Shown here one piece after another: positions 1 to 5,758 of a stretch of DNA of 7,207 nucleotides. The stretch covers positions 1 to 7,207 of the forward strand of contig JALHTN010000418.1 of NCBI GenBank assembly GCA_022865865.1, read 5' to 3'. Positions within the stretch are counted from its first letter, which is position 1. Each line of letters opens with the position of its first letter. Origin of the DNA: Anaerolineales bacterium (GTDB lineage Bacteria; Chloroflexota; Anaerolineae; Anaerolineales; UBA4823). The notes under the pieces were generated by a model that was not told where the DNA came from, ran no database searches, and saw only the letters and a program-made list of their open reading frames with translations. Position numbers and translations under genes: made by a program.

Positions 1-1
1 A

Positions 2-412
2 CCATTCCCAGGTCAAAGGGTCCTTGAAATCGGTACTGGGTCAGGATACCAGGCTGCAGTTTTGGGTGCACTAGGTGTTGAAGTTTACACTGTGGAGATT
101 ATCCCGGAATTGGCTGAGCAGGCTGCTCTGAGACTGGATTCACTTGGATATACGAACATCCATACGTTCAATGCTGATGGTTATTTCGGCTGGGAGGAAT
201 TTGCTCCCTTTGATGCTATCCTGGTTACTGCTGCCCCAGACCACCTGCCCCAACCTCTGGTTAATCAACTGGTTGAAGGCGGTCGCTTAGTGATCCCGAT
301 TGGTCCGGTGGGATTCCTACAAACAATGTGGCTTTTTGAAAAATCTGCTGGTGAATTACAAGCTACCAATTTGGGAGGCGTAACTTTTGTACCATTGACT
401 GGAGAGCACTGA
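2..412 (+). CDS. pcm: Protein-L-isoaspartate O-methyltransferase, C-terminal part (5' end outside window)
   Basis: A SAM-dependent cytosolic protein-repair enzyme that methylates L-isoaspartyl residues in aged proteins so they can revert to aspartate. The 136 visible residues begin just before methyltransferase motif I, VLEIGTGSGYQAAVLG (fragment residues 7-22), which is close to the Pcm signature. The acidic residue that would bind the SAM ribose is in YTVE (E32). NADGYFGW (57-64) and FDAILVTAA (70-78) match the family's post-I and motif II regions, and GGRLVIPIG and the end FVPLTG are also typical. The family is usually about 210-220 residues, so roughly the first 80, including the substrate-binding segment, lie upstream of the window. 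The frame is open from base 2, so the fragment is cut by the window edge rather than shown to be broken. The gene converges on the minus-strand membrane-protein gene with one base between the stops and no room for a private terminator. Confidence 0.93.
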   Translation, partial: PFPGQRVLEIGTGSGYQAAVLGALGVEVYTVEIIPELAEQAALRLDSLGYTNIHTFNADGYFGWEEFAPFDAILVTAAPDHLPQPLVNQLVEGGRLVIPIGPVGFLQTMWLFEKSAGELQATNLGGVTFVPLTGEH

Positions 413-413
413 T

Positions 414-2897
414 TCAGGACCGTATCGCAAGAGCCGCGCCGCCATAGAATATTGCACCTAATAGTAATACAACTGAAAAACCCGCGCTGAGGCTGATAAT
501 GGCAGCAAAAACAGCTGCCACAACTGATGCACAGCCATTGACCGCCCATGCCCAAGGTATAAGATTGGATTCCGCTCTCTCTAGCCATACCAATCCAAAT
601 GGGAAGGGAAATCCCATGAGAATTCCCAGCGGCACTATACTTGCTCCAAGGGTGAAAATCCTCAGGATTTGTGGCCAACCCAGGCTGATTTCTTGAATCT
701 TGCTAAAGGCAAGCGGGGTGAGAAGAGCACATCCAAACAAGATCAACAGCACCAACTCCTTTCTCTGCCAGAATCTGCGTGAGTACATGCTGCCAACGCT
801 GGAAGAAACCAGTAAAACAAGCACTACTAATCCGAATGCGTATGCTGGCTGCCCCATTGATAAAATACACTTCTGGATCAATGGGATTTCTAGAAATAAA
901 AATGCTATCCCTATGCTCCCAAAATATACGAATACTCTCCAGAGGGGGATATTTATCTGCGTTGTCCTGTGCTGCTCACTCTGTTGTAATGAATGATCTG
1001 AGAAATTTCGGTTGATTAGCAATGGGATCACAATCAAGATTATGCTGAATACCGAGACCAGAAAAAGGAGTGCGATAAGTACGAAATAACCACTGCCTCC
1101 AAACGGCTGCCAAACTCGACCAAATGTCGCTAATATCTGAGGCGCTTGTTCCCATTTGAAAAAGTGAAAGAAAAATGGATGATCGTCGGTTGTTGGGTTA
1201 ATTGAATATGGATAATTATCATAATATCTTTCCCGGGATTCAGCAGCTAACAGTTCACTGAATCGCCGGTAATACACAGCTTCATCCAATTTATTGAAGC
1301 GATTAACCTCCTGTGCTTCGATGTCCACTGCCCATACCAAATCAAATCGGCGCAGCTTCGTAAATTCACGAATAATTGCTAACTGGTCCTCATTCCAGCC
1401 TTCCAGCTGGACAAGGATGGTCATCGTCTGAATTCCTCGGTAGGCTACCAACTTGCTGCCCGGATCTTCGATTCCCATTCTGGAAATCGCTTCGATTAAT
1501 GTAGCCCACATTCGTAGCTCCTCACTTGGTGGCGTTTGCAGCCAGCGAGTTACCACCAGAACTCCATCTGTGGTTAATCGTGAGAAAATCTGTGAAAAGG
1601 CTTCCACTGTCAACTTGTAATTCTCGGCAAGACTATACGCACCGTTTGCTACCGGTCGGTAAGGTTCGTTAAGCGGCACCATGATCACATCAAATTCATC
1701 TACATGAGAGGCAAGATATACCCGGGTAGCCTCAGAAATCGTTTGAACATCGACATGCTGGTAGATATCGTGATCTGGTGCAGATTCTGAAATCGCTTTA
1801 ATAATTAATGGATTATCCACAACAGCCCTTACCTGGGACGCCCCACTGGCTAATGCCTGCACAGCTCCAAACCCACTGCCAGAATCCAATACCAATGCTT
1901 TTCCATCAGGATGGAGGTGGAATGCTGCGGCTTCTGGTAAATAATCAGCTGCTCGAAATTGGTCAGGATCAATTAATGTCACCGGTCTTAAAGCATCGCC
2001 ATCGAAAGCCATTCCTAGCTGCTCTGGTAGGCTTCCCGAGTAGGTATAACTCAAACCTGGCAAGATATGCGTGCTCGCACCAGCAATGACATCGATCCTG
2101 GAGAATGCATTCCAGGAACCGAATATTCGCTCAGCGTTTGGTACCTGCAGGGCATATGGCAATCCTTTGTATGGGGAAATAGATATTCCAATTGGCGAAT
2201 TAAATCTTTGGTTGGTAATCGAAAGGGACAACACTCCCATTATCCCCAAGATCAGCATCCCCCAAATTACGGTACGCCAGAACCTGGACACCAATCCTCG
2301 CGAGCCCAGAACAGCCGATATACCAAGTACTCCACTAGCGAGCAGTCCACCAGGAACACCAGCAAATTGCATCACAAACAATCCCAGCAAGATCCCAATA
2401 GCTGAGCCTATTAAATTTACTGCGTAAACCCGATTATTTTCACCAGGACTGGATGAGAGTACGGCTCCAATTCCCAAACCAGCGAACAAAAAAGGGATTG
2501 CTAATATTAAGTAGTAAATGACAAAATAGATTACTTGACGTCGATCCCAGGCTATGCTGTAGCTGTCGAAGGGCAACCAATTGATAATAATGTAGGCGAT
2601 CACTAAACTGGCAGAAAATCCCAATCCAGATATAACCAACGTTCTATCACGGCCTAAATTGCGACCCTGATCGTCATGCTTTGAAATCCATCCAGGGAAT
2701 ATACTGAGAAATGATCCGCTGGCACCAAAACCCAACAGGGCCAGGCTAACCACCAGAAAAGCAAAGTGATAGTATTGTGCTACAGCAAGTAGCCGTGTCA
2801 AGGTGCTCTCCAGCATCAAGGCTGCAGCTGACAGTGCACACACACAGAAAAAATCTCGACCTGCTAACTTGCTTTGAATGCTGATGGTGAGCCCCAT
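414..2897 (-). CDS. Spermidine-synthase-like polytopic membrane protein (Rossmann domain between two helix blocks)
   Basis: An 827-residue integral membrane protein. By eye, about seven hydrophobic helices lie at residues 16-227, a soluble domain at about 250-580, and about seven more helices at 603-824. The soluble part resembles the spermidine/spermine synthase fold: a degenerate SAM-type glycine loop, ALVLDSGSGFG (334-344), an acidic residue at the end of the next strand (D361 in VVDNP), SLAENYKLTVEAF (422-434), the TRW..PP segment (450-457) and TTDDHPFFFHF (569-579). The last helices contain MGFPFPFGL (761-769) and PWAWAVNGCASVV (781-793), hallmarks of membrane-fused spermidine-synthase-like proteins. 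The segment where SpeE carries its catalytic Asp (DSTDP-like) reads VPLNEP (407-412), so classical aminopropyl transfer is doubtful; substrate and reaction are unknown. The ATG at 2897 is the furthest upstream possible start, because an in-frame TAG lies four codons before it. The ribosome binding site is weak. Confidence 0.85.
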   Translation of the reverse strand: MGLTISIQSKLAGRDFFCVCALSAAALMLESTLTRLLAVAQYYHFAFLVVSLALLGFGASGSFLSIFPGWISKHDDQGRNLGRDRTLVISGLGFSASLVIAYIIINWLPFDSYSIAWDRRQVIYFVIYYLILAIPFLFAGLGIGAVLSSSPGENNRVYAVNLIGSAIGILLGLFVMQFAGVPGGLLASGVLGISAVLGSRGLVSRFWRTVIWGMLILGIMGVLSLSITNQRFNSPIGISISPYKGLPYALQVPNAERIFGSWNAFSRIDVIAGASTHILPGLSYTYSGSLPEQLGMAFDGDALRPVTLIDPDQFRAADYLPEAAAFHLHPDGKALVLDSGSGFGAVQALASGASQVRAVVDNPLIIKAISESAPDHDIYQHVDVQTISEATRVYLASHVDEFDVIMVPLNEPYRPVANGAYSLAENYKLTVEAFSQIFSRLTTDGVLVVTRWLQTPPSEELRMWATLIEAISRMGIEDPGSKLVAYRGIQTMTILVQLEGWNEDQLAIIREFTKLRRFDLVWAVDIEAQEVNRFNKLDEAVYYRRFSELLAAESRERYYDNYPYSINPTTDDHPFFFHFFKWEQAPQILATFGRVWQPFGGSGYFVLIALLFLVSVFSIILIVIPLLINRNFSDHSLQQSEQHRTTQINIPLWRVFVYFGSIGIAFLFLEIPLIQKCILSMGQPAYAFGLVVLVLLVSSSVGSMYSRRFWQRKELVLLILFGCALLTPLAFSKIQEISLGWPQILRIFTLGASIVPLGILMGFPFPFGLVWLERAESNLIPWAWAVNGCASVVAAVFAAIISLSAGFSVVLLLGAIFYGGAALAIRS

Positions 2898-2912
2898 AAT
2901 AACGTTCTATTT

Positions 2913-2940
2913 AAGAAAAACACCCCATCACTGGGGGTTT
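2913..2940 (-). terminator. Terminator-like hairpin immediately upstream of the membrane-protein start
   Basis: Read on the minus strand, AAAC-CCCC pairs with GGGG-GTTT around a 6-base loop, with one bulged base (position 2922). This gives an eight-pair stem followed directly by TTTTTCTT. This is a good intrinsic-terminator pattern for minus-strand transcription. It lies about 290 bases past the stop of the upstream gene but ends only 15 bases before the ATG at 2897. It may therefore end upstream transcription late, or act as an attenuator in the leader of the membrane gene. Confidence 0.5.
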
Positions 2941-2962
2941 GTCTCCAATATTAATAGTGATT

Positions 2963-3099
2963 CAGCGAGTACCCGACTAACCGACTTAGCAAACATTTTT
3001 CGGATCAAGTACCCCTGGTCGCTCAACTTATCCCCAAATTTATCTAAATTGAGGTACATGGAAACCGTTTTCCAGCAACCTTTGGCCTCATACTCGCTG
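2963..3099. repeat. 9-base inverted repeat with long spacer in the leader region
   Basis: CAGCGAGTA (2963-2971) is the exact reverse complement of TACTCGCTG (3091-3099), with 119 bases between. In a minus-strand transcript these could close a large stem enclosing the GGAAA/TTTCC hairpin at 3060-3073. A 9-base match in a few hundred bases can occur by chance, so this supports but does not prove a structured leader. Confidence 0.25.
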
Positions 3100-3196
3100 G
3101 ATCCTCAGGTTGGCTACAACACAAACTGGCTACATGAGTGCATCGATATCAGTGTGTTGATCAGAAACGATTCAAACCGGTCCGGCAGAACCATAA

Positions 3197-3218
3197 CCTG
3201 GAGCTGCATACCTCCAGG
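3197..3218 (-). terminator. Stem-loop just after the 488-residue gene, weak terminator candidate
   Basis: CCTGGAG (3197-3203) and CTCCAGG (3212-3218) form a perfect seven-pair stem with an 8-base loop, 15 bases past the stop codon at 3234. On the minus strand it is followed by TTATGGTT, not a real U tract, so it is a poor intrinsic terminator. It could still stabilise the 3' end of the message. Confidence 0.3.
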
Positions 3219-3233
3219 ACTATTGCAGCATAT

Positions 3234-4700
3234 CTATTTTTCAACCTTTAATATCATTATGCCGCTGTCATCCAGTTTAAAGGTCAGTACCCCTTGTGGA
3301 ACCATATTATCTACCACCAACCAACCCGCATCCATATACTCCCACATGACCTGGAAGGGAACTTTTCCAGGGACCCATTTCTCAGCGATCACGATACCAT
3401 GACCGGGCAATATCGTAAAAATTACTTGCCTAGGATCGGCTGGATCCTGTAGGGCTGCAGAAGTTGAAAACGCATTATGGATCGCATGTGCTTGTGCCTC
3501 GGTTGAGCAGGACACAGGGTAGTGGTAATACGGTGTCTCAAGGAAAACATGTTCTACATGCTCTGGTGAATATGCCCTAATTCCGCGGTGTCCGTGAAGT
3601 TTGGAGCGGGAAACCGGTACTTCAAACCCATTCTCAAGCTTGATCTTGGGAAGATCTTTGTCCATCTTAATTAACTCTACCGCTTCAGAAGAGGGTGGGT
3701 CATTACGTTTTCCTTCAACATGCCTGATTAAGGCACCTTTTCCATCAGGTCGTACTCCAACAATTACCGCCAATTCATCATCTGTAAGTTTATCCTTAAC
3801 CACCGGGCGGGCACTTCCCGTCACGGTCGTCACCAGACCTTCAATCTCCGGATCCCATGTCGCAAAACACCCCTCACTGTACTGGCTGGCAATTGCATCA
3901 GGGACAGCAGGTACTGTTGCTAAGTTAGTCACCAATACCATCTCTGTAAAAAACTGACGCTGGCCAAGCTCGTGTCCTGCTTTTTCCATCTCCGCTGGAG
4001 TTTTGAGTGTTTTCCAAACGCTTTCCGGGATCGGTTCTCCGATAAGCTCGTGATCTGTGATCTCGTTAGTGCTGATCGCGGTAACAATCCGTCCCATGAT
4101 ATCTTCATAGAATTGCTCCGGATTTGCAAATTTAATCAGGGGGTGTGCCCCTACTAAATCGAATACATAAGCCTCTTCAGGCATATCATGTCCAACAACC
4201 AATACCACCCGGATGCTCATCGACTGTGTCTGCACGGTTCGCAGCAATGCTAAAATTGGTCCACCCCGCCTGCCCTGTTCATATAACGTGTGATAAGCCT
4301 CTGGTCCTAGCCCAGGCAGCTCAAAATCCTTTGGATCTGGGGGATCTTTCTTCAATACTTCTTCAAAGTAATCCAATTTCTCTCTTATATCTTCAGGGGT
4401 GGCTTCAACAATCGTGAAAATGGTTGGTGAATGCTCGAGATTGAATTGCCTTCGAGCATTAAAAATCAGCGCATCCCGCCAGCGTATGGGTTGATCAAAT
4501 TTTGCCGTGGTCAACAGCACTTCAGTACCTGCACCGGGGGGTTCACTAACCGTGTGACCAGCCTGGCGAAATCGACTCAGAAGATTAGCTGAAAAATCGC
4601 TGAGTAAGGGCGATTCCTGTGTCGGAACGTATGAAAGGGAAATCTTCCGCCACCAGGAGTGGGCTATTTCTAAACTGGGTTCATGCTGCATAGTTGTCAT
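3234..4700 (-). CDS. Uncharacterised 488-residue soluble protein
   Basis: I do not recognise the family. The protein has no signal peptide and no membrane helix, so it is probably cytosolic. The first ~250 residues are mixed alpha/beta, with strand-like runs such as EVLLTTA (60-66), TIFTIVEA (93-100) and IRVVLVVGHDMP (163-174). The C-terminal half is denser in motif-like, polar segments: QYSEGCFATWDP (273-284), TGSARPV (294-300), DPPSSEAVE (334-342), RSKLHGHRG (365-373), ETPYYHYPVSC (388-398) and ILPGHG (430-435). Conserved-looking Cys278, Cys398, His369, His371, His393 and His435 would suit metal binding or catalysis, but that is inference. The ATG at 4700 is chosen because AGGAAGG lies 9 bases upstream; a second in-frame ATG at 4691 is possible. 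It stands alone on the minus strand, with a long gap before the next minus-strand gene and a divergent operon behind it. Coding is well supported by the length and the Shine-Dalgarno; function is open. Confidence 0.85.
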   Translation of the reverse strand: MTTMQHEPSLEIAHSWWRKISLSYVPTQESPLLSDFSANLLSRFRQAGHTVSEPPGAGTEVLLTTAKFDQPIRWRDALIFNARRQFNLEHSPTIFTIVEATPEDIREKLDYFEEVLKKDPPDPKDFELPGLGPEAYHTLYEQGRRGGPILALLRTVQTQSMSIRVVLVVGHDMPEEAYVFDLVGAHPLIKFANPEQFYEDIMGRIVTAISTNEITDHELIGEPIPESVWKTLKTPAEMEKAGHELGQRQFFTEMVLVTNLATVPAVPDAIASQYSEGCFATWDPEIEGLVTTVTGSARPVVKDKLTDDELAVIVGVRPDGKGALIRHVEGKRNDPPSSEAVELIKMDKDLPKIKLENGFEVPVSRSKLHGHRGIRAYSPEHVEHVFLETPYYHYPVSCSTEAQAHAIHNAFSTSAALQDPADPRQVIFTILPGHGIVIAEKWVPGKVPFQVMWEYMDAGWLVVDNMVPQGVLTFKLDDSGIMILKVEK

Positions 4701-4709
4701 GCAAATAAT

Positions 4710-4716
4710 CCTTCCT
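4710..4716 (-). promoter_or_regulatory. Ribosome binding site of the 488-residue gene
   Basis: On the minus strand AGGAAGG lies 9 bases before the ATG at 4700. It is the strongest Shine-Dalgarno match seen in the window and favours 4700 over the in-frame ATG at 4691. Confidence 0.7.
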
Positions 4717-4888
4717 AATTTTATTAAATACTAATCATTGGGGAAATCTACCGTTTAATGCATCAACTACCTGTTGGAATATTTTTTCCTTCGAAACAAA
4801 TCTTCCTTCACTGGATACACATCATTACTTTGCAACCAATTTATCATTTTTTGGATAATCGGGTATGGAATATTTTAGCAGAGAATCC

Positions 4889-4910
4889 CATAATTCTGTG
4901 AATGATTATG
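4889..4910. repeat. Imperfect inverted repeat, possible operator
   Basis: CATAAT (4889-4894) and ATTATG (4905-4910) are exact reverse complements separated by 10 bases. The site is AT-rich and short, so chance is quite possible. It lies about 50 bases upstream of the -35 of the alaX promoter and has the same spacer length as the repeat at 4929-4952. Confidence 0.2.
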
Positions 4911-4928
4911 CAGTTATTCTTAAAATTA

Positions 4929-4952
4929 GCTGAAAATCACAATAATTTCAGC
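4929..4952. repeat. Inverted repeat just upstream of the alaX promoter, possible operator
   Basis: GCTGAAA (4929-4935) and TTTCAGC (4946-4952) are perfect seven-base inverted arms with a 10-base spacer. The repeat ends six bases before the -35 hexamer at 4959, a position typical of a dimeric activator site. No regulator gene is visible in the window, so the binding protein is unknown. Confidence 0.35.
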
Positions 4953-4958
4953 GATATC

Positions 4959-4987
4959 TTGCACCTTGAGTGTTTTTTCTGTATACT
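4959..4987 (+). promoter_or_regulatory. Probable sigma70-type promoter of the alaX operon
   Basis: TTGCAC (4959-4964) and TATACT (4982-4987) are separated by exactly 17 bases. The -10 matches the consensus at five of six positions, while the -35 keeps only the TTG core. Initiation would be near 4994, giving a leader of about 36 bases before the ATG at 5030. This placement excludes the in-frame GTG at 4970, which lies inside the promoter, as the translation start. Confidence 0.55.
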
Positions 4988-5018
4988 GGTTTCTGGCTTA
5001 AGGACCATAATACTTTTC

Positions 5019-5023
5019 GAGGG
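5019..5023 (+). promoter_or_regulatory. Ribosome binding site deciding the alaX start
   Basis: GAGGG lies six bases before the ATG at 5030. It supports this start over the in-frame GTG twenty codons upstream, whose extra residues do not resemble the family N-terminus. Confidence 0.65.
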
Positions 5024-5029
5024 CAGATC

Positions 5030-5752
5030 ATGACCGAACTTTTATATCAGACCGACAGCTACATTCAGGAATTCCCAGCCAGGATCAAGAATGTCGATCC
5101 TGAAAATCAAGCCATTATATTAAATCGTACTGCATTTTATCCAGGCGGAGGAGGCCAACCTGCTGACTCTGGATGGATAGAAATTGGTGATGCTTCGGTC
5201 CCCATTAAACGCGCTCGCAAAGCAGGTCCAGATATTCTGCATGTGATGGATGAGGGTTTCGATCTACCGGAAATCGGGCAAGATGTAATTGGGAATCTGG
5301 ATTGGGTTCATCGCTACCAGTTAATGCGCACCCACTCTGCAATGCATATCTTGTGCGGAGTTATCTTTCGAGATTATGGCGCCTCGGTCACCGGTGGATC
5401 AATGGAGCCTATGGCGGGTAGAATGGATTTTGAATTCGAAACCATGCACAAGGACCTGGTGCAGGAGATTGAAGTCTCAATCAATCTTGAGGTGGATAAG
5501 GCCAGACCTTTACGCGTGGATATCCTCCCCAGGGAAGAAGCTTTTCAAATTCCTGATTTGATTCGCACCAAGGTCAATTTGCTCCCGGAAGGAATTCAGG
5601 AAGTGCGTGTGGTCGAAATCGAGGGCTTGGATTTGCAGGCGGATGGAGGTACTCATGTTCGGAATACATCAGAGGTGGGTCAAATCGAAATTGTAGATTA
5701 TAAAAGTAAGGGAAAAATCAACAAGCGAATTTATGTACGCCTGGTCGCGTAA
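5030..5752 (+). CDS. alaX: Alanyl-tRNA editing protein AlaX, AlaX-M type
   Basis: A free-standing, zinc-dependent trans-editing hydrolase that removes wrongly attached amino acids (chiefly Ser, also Gly) from tRNA-Ala in the cytosol, backing up AlaRS proofreading. The 240-residue length and the N-terminal segment FYPGGGGQPADSG (36-48) fit the medium AlaX-M class. The zinc motif HxxxH is present as H102 and H106 (THSAMHIL). The second half of the site, CxxxH in AlaRS, reads DGGTH here (D205, H209), so Asp stands where Cys usually is. From memory this Asp form recurs in stand-alone AlaX proteins, so I regard it as a variant rather than a loss. The end GQIEIVDYKSKGKINKRI is also typical. It is the first gene of an apparent operon, with the oxidoreductase gene starting six bases after its stop. 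A shorter AlaX class or a detached AlaRS domain is unlikely given the complete N-terminal motif. Confidence 0.92.
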   Translation: MTELLYQTDSYIQEFPARIKNVDPENQAIILNRTAFYPGGGGQPADSGWIEIGDASVPIKRARKAGPDILHVMDEGFDLPEIGQDVIGNLDWVHRYQLMRTHSAMHILCGVIFRDYGASVTGGSMEPMAGRMDFEFETMHKDLVQEIEVSINLEVDKARPLRVDILPREEAFQIPDLIRTKVNLLPEGIQEVRVVEIEGLDLQADGGTHVRNTSEVGQIEIVDYKSKGKINKRIYVRLVA

Positions 5753-5758
5753 CCATCT

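Larger units (their letters stand above)
2898..3233. other. Non-coding gap / probable leader of the membrane-protein gene
   Basis: About 340 bases without a credible gene. On the minus strand this lies between the stop of the 488-residue gene and the start of the membrane-protein gene. It contains a hairpin 16 bases after the upstream stop (3197-3218), a short GGAAA/TTTCC hairpin (3060-3073), a 9-base complementary pair 119 bases apart (2963-2971 with 3091-3099), and a terminator-like hairpin with a U tract ending 15 bases before the downstream start (2913-2940). I looked on the minus strand for a T-box sequence (GGGTGGNACCGCG-like) and for core motifs of common riboswitches and recognised none. 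No minus-strand promoter stands out; TTAGTC-18-TATTAA is a weak possibility just before the last hairpin. A plus-strand open frame from 2878 runs through here and into the downstream gene but has no family resemblance and appears spurious. Confidence 0.6.
4701..5029. other. Divergent AT-rich intergenic region
   Basis: About 330 bases between two divergent genes, clearly richer in A and T than the coding sequence. The plus-strand side holds a plausible promoter (4959-4987), a ribosome binding site (5019-5023) and two inverted repeats with 10-base spacers (4889-4910 and 4929-4952). The minus-strand side has the ribosome binding site at 4710-4716. AT-rich hexamers such as TATTTA and TTTAAT precede it on that strand, but I could not pair any of them with a convincing -35. 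No gene or RNA gene was seen. Confidence 0.6.

Noticed and set aside
265..678. Minus-strand open frame of 137 codons overlapping the pcm end and the membrane-protein end
   Set aside because: It is antisense to pcm and out of frame with the membrane protein, with a Cys/Trp-rich, non-protein-like composition.
3020..3090. Possible 15-codon leader peptide on the minus strand, starting with ATG AGG CCA near 3090
   Set aside because: It has no run of one amino acid that would indicate classical attenuation and only a distant, weak Shine-Dalgarno, so I could not support it as a gene.
3114..3209. 31-codon minus-strand open frame just after the 488-residue gene, in the same frame as its TAG stop
   Set aside because: It could suggest a short peptide or stop-codon readthrough. 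The GGAGG before its ATG is only one base away, the start is inside the hairpin at 3197-3218, and the peptide shows no recognisable feature.
2878..3402. 174-codon plus-strand open frame across the gap and the end of the 488-residue gene
   Set aside because: Its composition is irregular, it has no family resemblance, and a large part lies antisense to a well-supported gene. It is most likely chance.
4970..5029. Upstream GTG start extending AlaX by 20 residues
   Set aside because: The extension overlaps the predicted promoter and transcription start, and the ATG at 5030 has a correctly spaced GAGGG.
4701..5029. Small RNA or tRNA gene in the divergent region
   Set aside because: I searched by eye for cloverleaf arms, T-loop sequence and strong hairpins with U tracts and found none.
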